Position numbers and translations under genes: made by a program. Positions 7,464 through 16,421 of a DNA stretch of 64,000 nt are shown here, one piece after another (position 1 is the first letter of the stretch; every line of letters starts with the position of its first letter). Source of the stretch: Virgibacillus_P tibetensis. Lineage in GTDB: Bacteria; Bacillota; Bacilli; Bacillales; Amphibacillaceae. The stretch spans positions 496,001-560,000 of the forward strand of contig NZ_JARZFX010000001.1 in the NCBI RefSeq assembly GCF_036026595.1. The letters are read 5' to 3'. Under the pieces are notes generated by a model. The model saw only the letters and a program-made list of their open reading frames with translations, ran no database searches and was not told the DNA's origin.

Positions 7464-9008
7464 ATGCAATCAATCCTAGAGACCAGTTTAACGCAACACT
7501 TTACATACAATTCATTTCGTACAGGACAGTTAGAGATAATCCAGGATGTGATGAATGGCAACGATGTATTAGGTATATTGCCTACAGGATCAGGCAAGTC
7601 AATCTGCTATCAATTGCCTGCGAAATTATTAGATGGTGTTACGATTGTAGTATCTCCATTAATATCTCTAATGATCGACCAAGTTAAACAATTAAAAGCA
7701 ATAAATTTTAAAGAAGTTGTAGCCCTGAATAGCTTCATGACCCCGTTTGAAAGAAAAGAAGTTTATAAAAATCTGCACACATACAAATTAATCTATGTTT
7801 CTCCAGAATTACTACAAAAAAAAGAATTACAACAAAAATTGGAGCAGCTTAACATTCGTTTATTTGTAGTTGATGAGGCGCATTGCATTTCTCAATGGGG
7901 GCATGAATTTAGACCTGATTACTTAAAATTAAATGCAATTATAAAATTCCTGAATAATCCAACTGTAATGGCCCTCAGTGCTACTGCTACACCAACAGTT
8001 CAACTTGATATTGTGAATGCATTAGATAAACCGAATATGATAAAACACATATATCCGATGGACAGAGACAACATAACTTTCAATATACAAAAAGTTGCGA
8101 ATGACCAAGATAAGATTTCTGTGATGGCTGAGAAACTATTAATTTACCGTACTCCTACATTAATTTATTTCTCTAGCAGGAAAGCCTCGGAAAAGGTTTC
8201 CGCCATTCTCTCTAAAAAATTACCTTCAAAAAGAATTTCGTTTTATCATGGAGGAATGGAACAAATAGATCGCATAAGTATTCAGCAACAGTTTATGAAT
8301 GATCAACTAGATATTATCTGTTGTACAAGCGCTTTTGGTATGGGTATTAATAAGAGTAATATTCGAATGGTCATACATTATCACCTTCCCCCACAACTGG
8401 AAGCATATATACAGGAAGTAGGCAGAGCGGGAAGAGATGGGCAATCAAGCGTTAGTATACTGCTATTTTCGGAAAACGACATATACCTTCCCAAAAATAT
8501 CATAAATAAGGAATTGCCATCTGCAAAGGAAATTAATGTGGCATTTAAGGAATTGTATCATCTATATGTAGTCCAGGGGAAATTGCCTGATAATGAATCA
8601 AAAATTGAAAATTTAATGGGTGTTAATGAAATTCAGTGGCGATTTTTGTGCTACCAATTTGAAAAAAATGGTATGATTATAGGTAATACAATTAATTATA
8701 ATAGAAAAAGTTGGGAACTGGCTTACAATGAAATAACTAAACTTGCTCTTAAACGTTTACGAGCAAAAGAAAATAAATTAAAAGAAATGCTAGAATGGAT
8801 TCATGAGGAAGGGTGTCTTCGAAAACATCTGTATAAAGGATTTCAGCCTTCGTACAGCAATCCTAAATATCAGTGCTGCAGTAATTGTGGATTTTCATGG
8901 AGGGAGTGGAAACCCAAGGAAACAGAGATATTAAAGTACACAGCTGATAGTTGGGAGAGTAAACTTAAAAATTTATTGTTAATCGGAGTAACTAATGAAG
9001 CAAAATGA
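7464..9008 (+). CDS. recS: RecS, RecQ-family ATP-dependent DNA helicase
   Basis: The 514-residue superfamily 2 helicase shows Walker A LPTGSGKSICYQLP (about 40-53), the DEAH box DEAHCISQWGHEF, motif III SATATP, and motif VI QEVGRAGRDGQ. A cysteine cluster (CCSNC) lies near the C-terminus. It lacks a long RQC-HRDC tail, like B. subtilis RecS. RecQ-type helicases unwind DNA during recombinational repair. The ATG at 7464 follows AGGTGAT; the frame is open further upstream but that start has no ribosome-binding site. It overlaps ypbD by 14 bp. Confidence 0.9.
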   Translation: MQSILETSLTQHFTYNSFRTGQLEIIQDVMNGNDVLGILPTGSGKSICYQLPAKLLDGVTIVVSPLISLMIDQVKQLKAINFKEVVALNSFMTPFERKEVYKNLHTYKLIYVSPELLQKKELQQKLEQLNIRLFVVDEAHCISQWGHEFRPDYLKLNAIIKFLNNPTVMALSATATPTVQLDIVNALDKPNMIKHIYPMDRDNITFNIQKVANDQDKISVMAEKLLIYRTPTLIYFSSRKASEKVSAILSKKLPSKRISFYHGGMEQIDRISIQQQFMNDQLDIICCTSAFGMGINKSNIRMVIHYHLPPQLEAYIQEVGRAGRDGQSSVSILLFSENDIYLPKNIINKELPSAKEINVAFKELYHLYVVQGKLPDNESKIENLMGVNEIQWRFLCYQFEKNGMIIGNTINYNRKSWELAYNEITKLALKRLRAKENKLKEMLEWIHEEGCLRKHLYKGFQPSYSNPKYQCCSNCGFSWREWKPKETEILKYTADSWESKLKNLLLIGVTNEAK

Positions 9009-9561
9009 GCTAATAAAATTAATGTCAGATGAGGAATTAAAAAGACAACTAATGCTGTCTCAACTTATTTTCTTACTTCTAGGAATATTTTTAAGTATTT
9101 TCTTTTTTGAAAGTATGGAAGAATGGTTATATTACTTGGATTGGAAACCTGCAGAAATTATACTTTACGGTGTCTTACCTGGTTTTCTTATTGTATTGAT
9201 TGATATGATATTAATCCTCCTAGTCCCTGAGAAGTATTATGACGATGGGGGAATTAATGAGAGAATTTTCAGAAATCAATCTATTGGATATATCTTTGTT
9301 ATCTCATTGCTCGTTGCTGTTTCAGAAGAGATTTTGTTCAGAGGCGTTATACAAACAAATTTTGGGTATATAGTTGCAAGTATCCTATTTGCCCTCGTTC
9401 ATTTCAGATATCTAAAAAAGCCTTTTCTACTTGTTTCTATATTATTTGTAAGTTTTTATATTGGTTATCTATTTGAAATAACAGAAAACATACTAGTAAC
9501 AATAACTGCCCACTTTATAGTAGACTTTTTACTAGGGTTAATTATACGCTTTAAAAAATGA
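8995..9561 (+). CDS. ypbD: YpbD, CPBP-family intramembrane metalloprotease
   Basis: The 188-residue membrane protein has about six hydrophobic segments and the CPBP (Abi/CAAX protease-like) motifs: SEEILFRG (paired Glu and Arg), a histidine in ALVHFRY and another in TAHFIVDF. The family is thought to cleave substrates within the membrane; the substrate of YpbD is not known to me. It overlaps the end of recS and is followed directly by a small membrane gene, keeping the recS-ypbD-ypbE order of B. subtilis. Confidence 0.85.
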   Translation: MKQNELIKLMSDEELKRQLMLSQLIFLLLGIFLSIFFFESMEEWLYYLDWKPAEIILYGVLPGFLIVLIDMILILLVPEKYYDDGGINERIFRNQSIGYIFVISLLVAVSEEILFRGVIQTNFGYIVASILFALVHFRYLKKPFLLVSILFVSFYIGYLFEITENILVTITAHFIVDFLLGLIIRFKK

Positions 9562-9572
9562 GGTGTTTTAAG

Positions 9573-9887
9573 TTGAGCCAAAAAGCCACAGAACGTGATG
9601 ATCAGGCAGAAGAACTAAGGAAACTGTTAAGTGAAGTTCAGCAGGGAGAAAAGGGAAGACCTAGTCAACAAGCGAACTTAGATGACGAAGTAGTATATGA
9701 ACGAGAGATTGATATATTAGAACTACCTCCCAGGAAGGAAGTACATGGTACAAAGAAGAAACGAACCCAGATTAAGTTAAGTCGCCCTCTACTCCGGTTT
9801 TTGATAGTAATTATACTTCTTTTGCTTGTATTAACAGGTGTTTATTACTTATGGGCAGATGAAATAATCACCATATTAAGTAATTGA
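9573..9887 (+). CDS. Short YpbE-position membrane protein lacking a LysM domain
   Basis: The 104-residue protein has a charged cytoplasmic N-terminus (about 1-75), one membrane segment (about 76-97) and only a few residues outside. It holds the place of B. subtilis YpbE, which from memory is longer and carries a LysM domain; none follows here in any frame before the next gene. The TTG start at 9573 follows GAGGTG at 9560-9565; an ATG at 9558 overlaps the ypbD stop and has no ribosome-binding site. Homology to YpbE is inferred from position and topology only. Confidence 0.6.
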   Translation: MSQKATERDDQAEELRKLLSEVQQGEKGRPSQQANLDDEVVYEREIDILELPPRKEVHGTKKKRTQIKLSRPLLRFLIVIILLLLVLTGVYYLWADEIITILSN

Positions 9888-10032
9888 ATATCTGGGCAGC
9901 GAATAATGGAGCACATAATTTCCCTGAAGTAGTATAAGATTTTATAGAAAGCGGATAGATGGAATCTGTTTCTATCTGTCGTATCATCAAGAAAGTGATG
10001 TGTGCAGACAGACAACCAGAAGGAGAAGATAT

Positions 10033-10827
10033 ATGGTGAGATTTATAATTAGAATGTCAGTATCATTGCTTTTGCTGTCTTTTTATATGTTTTATCTAGC
10101 ACATCGTGATACGATTAATTATAAAACGATATATGATAAAAGGCTGCCCGATAACTTTACAGGCTTTCGGATATTTTTTATATTGGATATCCATACTCGT
10201 ACTATTGAGGAAGCCACTTTAAAATCGATTAAAAATTCGATTGATATAGTAATTATTGGTGGTGATTTAACTGAAAAAGGCGTTCCTTTAGAGCGAACTA
10301 GAGAAAATATCCAAAAGCTGGCCAAATGGAACGTTCCCATTTATTTTATTTGGGGAAATAATGATTATGAGTCTTCACCGGATAAGTTATACTCTTTACT
10401 AATAAAAGAAAATGTAACGGTATTAACAAATGAGAGCCGGGATATTTCTGCTAACGGACAAGTTATCAGCTTGTTGGGACTAGACTGCTCCAGACATCGA
10501 GAAGCAAGAATCGATCTTGCTAAAGAAAACGCAAAAGGCGATTACTTTATATTAGTAACACATGATCCTAATTCTTTCGACGAAATGGATAAGGAAGATC
10601 AATACGGTATACATACTGTTTTATCCGGACATACACATGGCGGACAGATTCGCTTGATGGGATATGGCCCATATGAAAAGGGCAGCTTTCAAAAAGACGG
10701 ATATACCATTAAGTTAATTAGTGAAGGATATGGTTACACCTGGTTGCCTTTTCGGTTGGGAACAAAATCTGAGTGTCACGTCATTACTTTTATGCACGAC
10801 GTGTACGACCATAGCGAACAAGGATAA
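10033..10827 (+). CDS. ypbG: Metallophosphoesterase of the YpbG type
   Basis: The 264-residue protein has an N-terminal hydrophobic anchor (about 2-22) and a calcineurin-like phosphoesterase domain with the metal-binding motifs DIH, GGDLTEKG, GNNDYE, THDPN and SGHTHGGQ in order. The family hydrolyses phosphoesters using two metal ions; the natural substrate is unknown. Position before mecB matches ypbG. AGAAGGAG at 10018-10025 selects the ATG at 10033 over an earlier in-frame start. Confidence 0.85.
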   Translation: MVRFIIRMSVSLLLLSFYMFYLAHRDTINYKTIYDKRLPDNFTGFRIFFILDIHTRTIEEATLKSIKNSIDIVIIGGDLTEKGVPLERTRENIQKLAKWNVPIYFIWGNNDYESSPDKLYSLLIKENVTVLTNESRDISANGQVISLLGLDCSRHREARIDLAKENAKGDYFILVTHDPNSFDEMDKEDQYGIHTVLSGHTHGGQIRLMGYGPYEKGSFQKDGYTIKLISEGYGYTWLPFRLGTKSECHVITFMHDVYDHSEQG

Positions 10828-10995
10828 TATACAGACTGAAATTCGCCATACTAATTAAACGAAAATACTTATGTAAAGTTCAACAATCACGAATAAAGCA
10901 TATAGTGTATAAAGAAATAAATTCCCTGTTTCTATCATACAGAAATGCTTGATTTATGTTCGATTCAAACAAAGGGCTTAAAAGGAGGATGCTAT

Positions 10996-11577
10996 ATGCG
11001 TATAGAGAGAGTGTCCGATAATCAATTTACGATATTTTTAACATTTGATGACTTAATCGAACGCGGTTTTACCAAGGAAGATTTGTGGCATGATGCATCA
11101 AGTGTGCAAAGCTTGTTTAGTGATATGATGTATGAAGCTAGTTCGGAGCTGAATTTTGAATTAGAAGGCATGTTGCTGGTACAGGTTCACTTAATGCAGG
11201 CACAAGGGATGCATGTTGTGGTAACACAGAAATGTGAAAATAATATGAATTGGGATGAGGATTTTATTGAGATGAAAGTTACGTTGGATGAAAGTAGAGA
11301 GCTATTATTCTCCTTTGCAGATTTTGAGGACGTTATCCAGGTATCCTCGTACTTGTCAGCCCTATTAATTGAAGGTGGGCAGGTATACTATATGGATGGC
11401 CGCTACTACATGTTATTCAGTGATGAAGACCTCAAAGATAAAAACAAAGAAGATATTATTGCTGTTATGTCGGAGTACTCTAATCCAAGTATAATTACCT
11501 CGTACCGGCTTTATGAATATGGAAAAGTAATATTCAAAACAAAGGCTGTTCAACAAATTATAAGTAACTTTTATTAA
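10996..11577 (+). CDS. mecB: MecB (YpbH), MecA-family adaptor of the ClpC protease
   Basis: The 193-residue acidic protein resembles MecA-family adaptors: an N-terminal substrate-binding part starting MRIERVSDNQFTIFLTF, and a C-terminal ClpC-binding part (about 100-193). Adaptors of this family deliver substrates to ClpCP; in B. subtilis MecA acts on ComK and YpbH/MecB is its paralogue. An AAAGGAGG site at 10981-10988 precedes the ATG at 10996. Position upstream of gudB supports MecB rather than MecA. Confidence 0.82.
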   Translation: MRIERVSDNQFTIFLTFDDLIERGFTKEDLWHDASSVQSLFSDMMYEASSELNFELEGMLLVQVHLMQAQGMHVVVTQKCENNMNWDEDFIEMKVTLDESRELLFSFADFEDVIQVSSYLSALLIEGGQVYYMDGRYYMLFSDEDLKDKNKEDIIAVMSEYSNPSIITSYRLYEYGKVIFKTKAVQQIISNFY

Positions 11578-11657
11578 AACATCACAGGAATCAATAATGG
11601 GATGGATCTGAGTACCAAAATTATTATTAGGAGTATCTGAACAGAGGGGTGAACGAT

Positions 11658-12581
11658 ATGAAAATTGCAGTACTATATGGAGGTATCTCAGGTGAGCGCG
11701 AAGTTTCGTTGTCTTCTGGCAAAGGTATCATGGCAGCGTTAAAAAATAATGGTCATGAAGTTATCGGTATAGATTTCCATCCCAAGAGATTAAAGGAGAT
11801 AATAAACCTGGATGTTGATATGGTATTTATTGGCCTTCATGGGAAACATGGAGAAGATGGACGAATCCAGGGACTTTTGGATTTAATGGAGCTGCCATAC
11901 GTAGGTTCAGGTGTATTAGCATCAGCATTGGCAATGGATAAAGCTAAGGCTAAGCATACATTTCAAATGAATAACATACCTACAGCAAAGAGTAGCGTGT
12001 ATTCAGTTACAGCGGATTTCAGCACAACAAAAATAGAAGACATGATTAACTCGTCTTATACACCCCCATTTGTTATAAAGCCAAATAGAGAAGGTTCAAC
12101 ACTGGGGTTAACTATTGTGAATCAAAAAATAGAAACTAAAGAAGCAGTTGAAAAAGCAGTTTTAAGTGATGATACCATAATGGTAGAAGATTTTATTAAA
12201 GGAAAAGAATTAACGGTTGCGGTTTTAGGTTCAACAGGAAATGAAATAGCTCTGCCAATAATTGAAATTATCCCCAAAAATACACATTATGATTATGAAT
12301 CTAAATACACACCAGGTGGAAGCGAGCATATAGTTCCTGCACAACTGGACGCTGAGATTACAAAGAAAATTAAGGCATATGCCGTTCTGGCTCACCAGGT
12401 ATTAGGATGTACAACATATTCCAGGGTGGATTTCATTTTGGCTGAGGACAATACACCCGTTATTCTCGAGGTCAACACGTTGCCAGGCATGACTCCAACC
12501 AGTCTTTTTCCAGACGCAGCAAAAGTAACTGGGTTGAGTTATGATGAAATGATAGAGACGTTTATACAGTTAACGAAATAG
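11658..12581 (+). CDS. ddl: D-alanine--D-alanine ligase, short form
   Basis: This ATP-grasp enzyme joins two D-alanines for peptidoglycan precursors in the cytoplasm. The 307-residue protein shows GGISGEREVSLSSG at the N-terminus, DGRIQGLLDLMELPYVGSG, and the metal-binding C-terminal EVNTLPGMTPTSLFP. It is close in length to E. coli DdlB and shorter than the roughly 350-residue Ddl of B. subtilis. AGAGGGG at 11643-11649 selects the ATG at 11658. Its place between mecB and gudB is not part of the B. subtilis order. Confidence 0.9.
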   Translation: MKIAVLYGGISGEREVSLSSGKGIMAALKNNGHEVIGIDFHPKRLKEIINLDVDMVFIGLHGKHGEDGRIQGLLDLMELPYVGSGVLASALAMDKAKAKHTFQMNNIPTAKSSVYSVTADFSTTKIEDMINSSYTPPFVIKPNREGSTLGLTIVNQKIETKEAVEKAVLSDDTIMVEDFIKGKELTVAVLGSTGNEIALPIIEIIPKNTHYDYESKYTPGGSEHIVPAQLDAEITKKIKAYAVLAHQVLGCTTYSRVDFILAEDNTPVILEVNTLPGMTPTSLFPDAAKVTGLSYDEMIETFIQLTK

Positions 12582-12641
12582 GCACAAAAAGAAACCGTTT
12601 TCATTATATAAATAAATTATATGAAAAATGGCTTCATTTTA

Positions 12642-12669
12642 TTGCATAATTATTATGAAAGTGTATACT
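12642..12669 (+). promoter_or_regulatory. Probable SigA promoter of gudB
   Basis: TTGCAT at 12642-12647 and TATACT at 12664-12669 are separated by 16 nt and lie about 55 bp upstream of the gudB start. Confidence 0.5.
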
Positions 12670-12724
12670 AATCACTGAGTACAGCTATATTTAAATATTT
12701 ATAGATATTCTAGGAGGTAAATTC

Positions 12725-14005
12725 ATGGTGGCCGAAAAAGCAGCAGACTCTACCAAGGAAAGTAAACAACAAATGGACGTATTAAATTCAACTCGTACTG
12801 TCGTAAAAACAGCATTAGATAGACTTGGCTATCCGGATGAGGTGTTTGAACTTCTAAAAGACCCGATCCGTATGATGACAGTTAGAATTCCTGTTCGTAT
12901 GGATGATGGTAATATTAAAGTATTTACAGGGTACCGTGCACAACATAATGACGCAGTGGGTCCGACAAAAGGTGGAGTTCGATTCCATCCTGATGTAACA
13001 GAAACAGAAGTTAAGGCATTATCTATTTGGATGAGCTTAAAGGCTGGTATCGTAGATTTACCCTATGGCGGGGGAAAAGGCGGAATTGTATGCGATCCTC
13101 GTGAAATGTCATTTCGTGAACTGGAAGGGATCAGTCGTGGATATGTTCGGGCAATTAGCCAAATAGTTGGTCCGACTAAAGACATCCCGGCTCCTGACGT
13201 ATTTACAAACTCACAAATAATGGCATGGATGATGGATGAATACAGTAGAATTGATGAATTTAATAGTCCTGGCTTTATTACGGGTAAACCACTCGTACTT
13301 GGTGGTTCACACGGGAGAGAGTCTGCAACTGCAAAAGGTGTTACAATATGTATTAATGAAGCTGCTAAGAAAAAAGGGATCGATGTAAAAGGAGCAAGAG
13401 TAGTTGTTCAGGGATTTGGGAACGCTGGTAGTTTCTTATCGAAATTCTTACATGATGCTGGCGCTAAGATTGTAGGTATATCTGATGCGTATGGCGGCTT
13501 ACATGATCCTGAAGGACTGGATATTGATTATTTATTAGATAGAAGAGATAGCTTTGGTACGGTTACTAAGCTTTTTAATAATACCATAACGAATAAAGAG
13601 TTGTTGGAATTAGATTGTGATATTTTAGTACCTGCAGCTGTAGAAAATCAAATAACTGCAGAAAATGCACATAATATAAAAGCAGGAATTGTTGTAGAAG
13701 CTGCCAATGGTCCAACTACTATGGAAGGTACAAAGATCTTGTCTGAAAGGGGAATCCTCTTAGTACCAGACGTATTAGCTTCTGCAGGTGGAGTCACTGT
13801 TTCCTACTTTGAATGGGTACAAAACAATCAAGGTTATTACTGGTCTGAAGAAGAAGTTGATGTAAAACTTCATGAAATAATGATTAAGGCATTTAACACA
13901 ATCTTTAACACTGCTGAAACAAGACGGGTTGATATGCGTCTGGCAGCATACATGGTTGGAGTTAGAAAAATGGCTGAAGCTTCAAGATTCCGTGGTTGGG
14001 TTTAA
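12725..14005 (+). CDS. gudB: NAD-dependent glutamate dehydrogenase GudB
   Basis: The enzyme interconverts glutamate and 2-oxoglutarate plus ammonia, linking nitrogen and carbon metabolism. The 426-residue protein has the substrate-domain motifs PTKGGVRFHP and PYGGGKGG and the NAD-binding fold GFGNAGS. The segment TEVKALSIW has a single VKA, so the three-residue duplication that inactivates gudB in B. subtilis 168 is absent and the enzyme should be active. A TAGGAGG site precedes the ATG. The gene stands alone between a likely promoter and a strong terminator. Confidence 0.92.
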   Translation: MVAEKAADSTKESKQQMDVLNSTRTVVKTALDRLGYPDEVFELLKDPIRMMTVRIPVRMDDGNIKVFTGYRAQHNDAVGPTKGGVRFHPDVTETEVKALSIWMSLKAGIVDLPYGGGKGGIVCDPREMSFRELEGISRGYVRAISQIVGPTKDIPAPDVFTNSQIMAWMMDEYSRIDEFNSPGFITGKPLVLGGSHGRESATAKGVTICINEAAKKKGIDVKGARVVVQGFGNAGSFLSKFLHDAGAKIVGISDAYGGLHDPEGLDIDYLLDRRDSFGTVTKLFNNTITNKELLELDCDILVPAAVENQITAENAHNIKAGIVVEAANGPTTMEGTKILSERGILLVPDVLASAGGVTVSYFEWVQNNQGYYWSEEEVDVKLHEIMIKAFNTIFNTAETRRVDMRLAAYMVGVRKMAEASRFRGWV

Positions 14006-14033
14006 ACTGAACTAAGTAAAACAGAATATATGA

Positions 14034-14076
14034 CGAAAAAACTCTTATCATGTATAGTTAGATAAGAGTTTTTTCG
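14034..14076 (+). terminator. Terminator after gudB
   Basis: A perfect 16-bp stem (14034-14049 with 14061-14076) with an 11-nt loop contains a T6 stretch in its 3' arm. Confidence 0.88.
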
Positions 14077-14126
14077 TGTCTAATAGCTGTGTAAAAGTTA
14101 TCATTAATTAAAGGAAGTGTAGATAG

Positions 14127-15104
14127 ATGCTAAATGAAAAAGTCATAATAATTGGGGCGGGACCCTGCGGAATGTCCTGCGCTATTGAATTACAGAAACA
14201 TGGGATTGACCCACTAATTATTGAAAAAGAGAATATAGTAAACTCGATTTATAATTATCCGACTCACCAAATGTTCTTCAGCTCGAGTGAAAAGCTTGAG
14301 ATTGGTGATATGCCTTTTATTACGGAGAAACAGAAACCAGTAAGAAATCAGGCATTAGCCTATTACCGAGCTGTAGCGGAGCGTAAAGGTCTACGGATTA
14401 ACACTTTTGAAAGGGTAATAAATATACAGAAAGAGGAAGGAACCTTTCTTATTAAAACCAAGAAAAGTACAACTGATGAGAAATCATACATAGCAGAACA
14501 TATAATTGTTGCCACGGGATATTATGACCAACCGAATTATATTAATGTACCAGGGGAGAACTTAGATAAGGTAATGCATTATTTTAAAGAAGCTCATCCT
14601 TACCACAATACGGACGTGGTTGTAATTGGCGGTAAAAACTCAGCAGTAGATGCAACACTAGAACTTCACAAAGCCGGTGCTAGGGTCACAGTCCTTTATC
14701 GTGGTAGTGACTATTCAACTAGTATAAAACCATGGATCCTTCCTGAGTTTGATGCATTGGTCAAAAAAGATATCGTTCAAATGATTTTTAACTCAGAAGT
14801 CTTAGAAATAACACAGGGAGATGTCTGTTATTCTGTAGAAGGAAAGGATATACGAATAAAGAATGACTTTGTTTTCGCGATGACTGGGTACAAGCCGGAC
14901 TATAATTTCTTAACAGATATAGGTGTTACAATCGACGAGAGTAATGGGAAACCCAGTTATAATGAAGAAACTATGGAAACGAATGTGGCTGACGTTTACA
15001 TTGCAGGTGTGGTTGCTGCAGGTTATAATAATAATGCGATTTTTATAGAAAATGGACGTTTTCATGGTCAGTTGATAGCTAAAGCTATCAGTGAAAATAT
15101 ATAA
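14127..15104 (+). CDS. ypdA: YpdA, NADPH-dependent bacillithiol disulfide reductase
   Basis: YpdA (Bdr) reduces bacillithiol disulfide with NADPH and FAD. The 325-residue protein has an N-terminal FAD-binding GxGxxG (GAGPCGMSC) containing the family cysteine at residue 14, an NADPH-binding GGKNSAVDA, and a C-terminal second FAD motif near DVYIAGVVAAG. bshA at 51928 shows that bacillithiol synthesis is expected in this organism. It stands after gudB, as in B. subtilis. It converges with ansA across a structured repeat. Confidence 0.88.
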   Translation: MLNEKVIIIGAGPCGMSCAIELQKHGIDPLIIEKENIVNSIYNYPTHQMFFSSSEKLEIGDMPFITEKQKPVRNQALAYYRAVAERKGLRINTFERVINIQKEEGTFLIKTKKSTTDEKSYIAEHIIVATGYYDQPNYINVPGENLDKVMHYFKEAHPYHNTDVVVIGGKNSAVDATLELHKAGARVTVLYRGSDYSTSIKPWILPEFDALVKKDIVQMIFNSEVLEITQGDVCYSVEGKDIRIKNDFVFAMTGYKPDYNFLTDIGVTIDESNGKPSYNEETMETNVADVYIAGVVAAGYNNNAIFIENGRFHGQLIAKAISENI

Positions 15105-15106
15105 TT

Positions 15107-15357
15107 GAAAGAGGCTGGGACATAACTAAATGGGAAGAATGGAAATCGAACAATCGGAACTTAGCGTAGGCAAAATACGCAGACTCCTGTGGGAACAGCA
15201 CGAGCTTAAGATCCACTGTGTGAAGTGCTCTTCTTCACACAGTTAGCTGAAGCCGTGCCCACGAAAAAGCGAAGTATTTTGCCGAAGCGATACATTTGCT
15301 CAGGCGTTAATGTTCGGGTTTTCCTGAATAATTCCTCTTTTTGTCCCAACCTCTTTC
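15107..15357. repeat. Structured intergenic repeat with GAGGCTGGGACA-type ends
   Basis: A 251-bp element lies between the convergent ypdA and ansA. Its ends are inverted copies of about 18 nt with a few mismatches (15107-15124 and 15340-15357). Inside are further nested inverted repeats, including an 11-bp hairpin around 15217-15243 and a GGCAAAATAC/GTATTTTGCC pair. It could fold as one long imperfect hairpin and may terminate both flanking genes. Similar sequences are common in Bacillaceae intergenic DNA (from memory). The small open frames inside it look spurious. Confidence 0.72.
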
Positions 15358-15362
15358 TGCTT

Positions 15363-16334
15363 TTAAAACTCATCTTCGAATATTTCATTCAATCTACGAA
15401 AATCATTCGTCTCCTCAAGAGCAATTAACAATTTTATCCTGGCTTTTGGCCCAGTTAAGCTGTTTGCAAGAATAACTCCCATTTCTTTTAAGTCTTTACC
15501 CCCACCTTCATAGCCGTAAGTTGGTTGTACTACTCCTTCATAACATCTTGAAACAAGAATTACGGGGATATTTGCTTTAATCATCTTTCTAATTGGTGCT
15601 ACGGTCTCTATTGGTAAATTACCTTGCCCGAACCCTTCGATTACCAATCCATCAGGTTTTACTTGGTAAACCCCCTCTAACAGAACATCATCCATCCCAG
15701 CATATGCTTTTAGTAAGAATACTTTATTTGATATTTCTTTAATCGGATGGGAATAGCGGGATATTACCGTATGATGAAAAAAGACAGATTCTTTCGTAAT
15801 TATTCCTAAAGGTCCATATTGTGGACTTTGAAAAGTCGCCACATTGCTTGTAGATGTTTTTGTAACATTTTTAGCAGTATGAATCTCATCATTCATTACA
15901 ACAAGTACTCCTTTATTTGATGCTTCATCTTCTACAGCAACTCTGAGGGAGCTTATCAGGTTATAAAGTGCATCTGAGCCAATCTCATTACTTGATCTCA
16001 TTGCTCCTGTGATAATAACGGGTTTTTCGGTTTTAAGTACGAGATCAAGAAAGTAAGCTGTTTCTTCTAAGGTGTCCGTACCATGAGTAACTATTATACC
16101 ATCATATGAATGTATCAATTCTTCTATCTTTAAGGCAAGATTTAACATATGATGTGGTGTAATCTGGGGTGATGGTAATGAATACACAATAATCTCTTCC
16201 GTATTTCCATATGCTTTAAAATGGAAAGATAAATCAGTCAGGGGATGTGTATTTGTCGTATTAACCTCTCCGGTTTCTTTATTTTCGATCATTGATATAG
16301 TACCACCTGTATGAATAATTAATATATCTTTCAT
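15363..16334 (-). CDS. ansA: L-asparaginase, type I cytoplasmic
   Basis: The enzyme hydrolyses asparagine to aspartate and ammonia. The 323-residue protein has the two catalytic threonine regions: HTGGTISM near residue 12 and THGTDTLEETA, followed by TGAMR. There is no signal peptide, which fits the type I enzyme. The start at 16334 follows an AGGTG site on the minus strand; the frame is open ten codons further upstream without a site. It is the only gene on the minus strand between fer and the YitT gene. Confidence 0.9.
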   Translation of the reverse strand: MKDILIIHTGGTISMIENKETGEVNTTNTHPLTDLSFHFKAYGNTEEIIVYSLPSPQITPHHMLNLALKIEELIHSYDGIIVTHGTDTLEETAYFLDLVLKTEKPVIITGAMRSSNEIGSDALYNLISSLRVAVEDEASNKGVLVVMNDEIHTAKNVTKTSTSNVATFQSPQYGPLGIITKESVFFHHTVISRYSHPIKEISNKVFLLKAYAGMDDVLLEGVYQVKPDGLVIEGFGQGNLPIETVAPIRKMIKANIPVILVSRCYEGVVQPTYGYEGGGKDLKEMGVILANSLTGPKARIKLLIALEETNDFRRLNEIFEDEF

Positions 16335-16421
16335 TTTTGTCACCTGCTTTTTAGCTATTTTCAATGTTATTACTTAATGATACGATGATTGTATTGAATT
16401 TGGAAAGAGGTAGAGTTAGCC

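Noticed and set aside
15206..15428. Small open frames on both strands in the ypdA-ansA repeat
   Set aside because: Composition follows the nested hairpins of the repeat; no ribosome-binding site or domain was seen.
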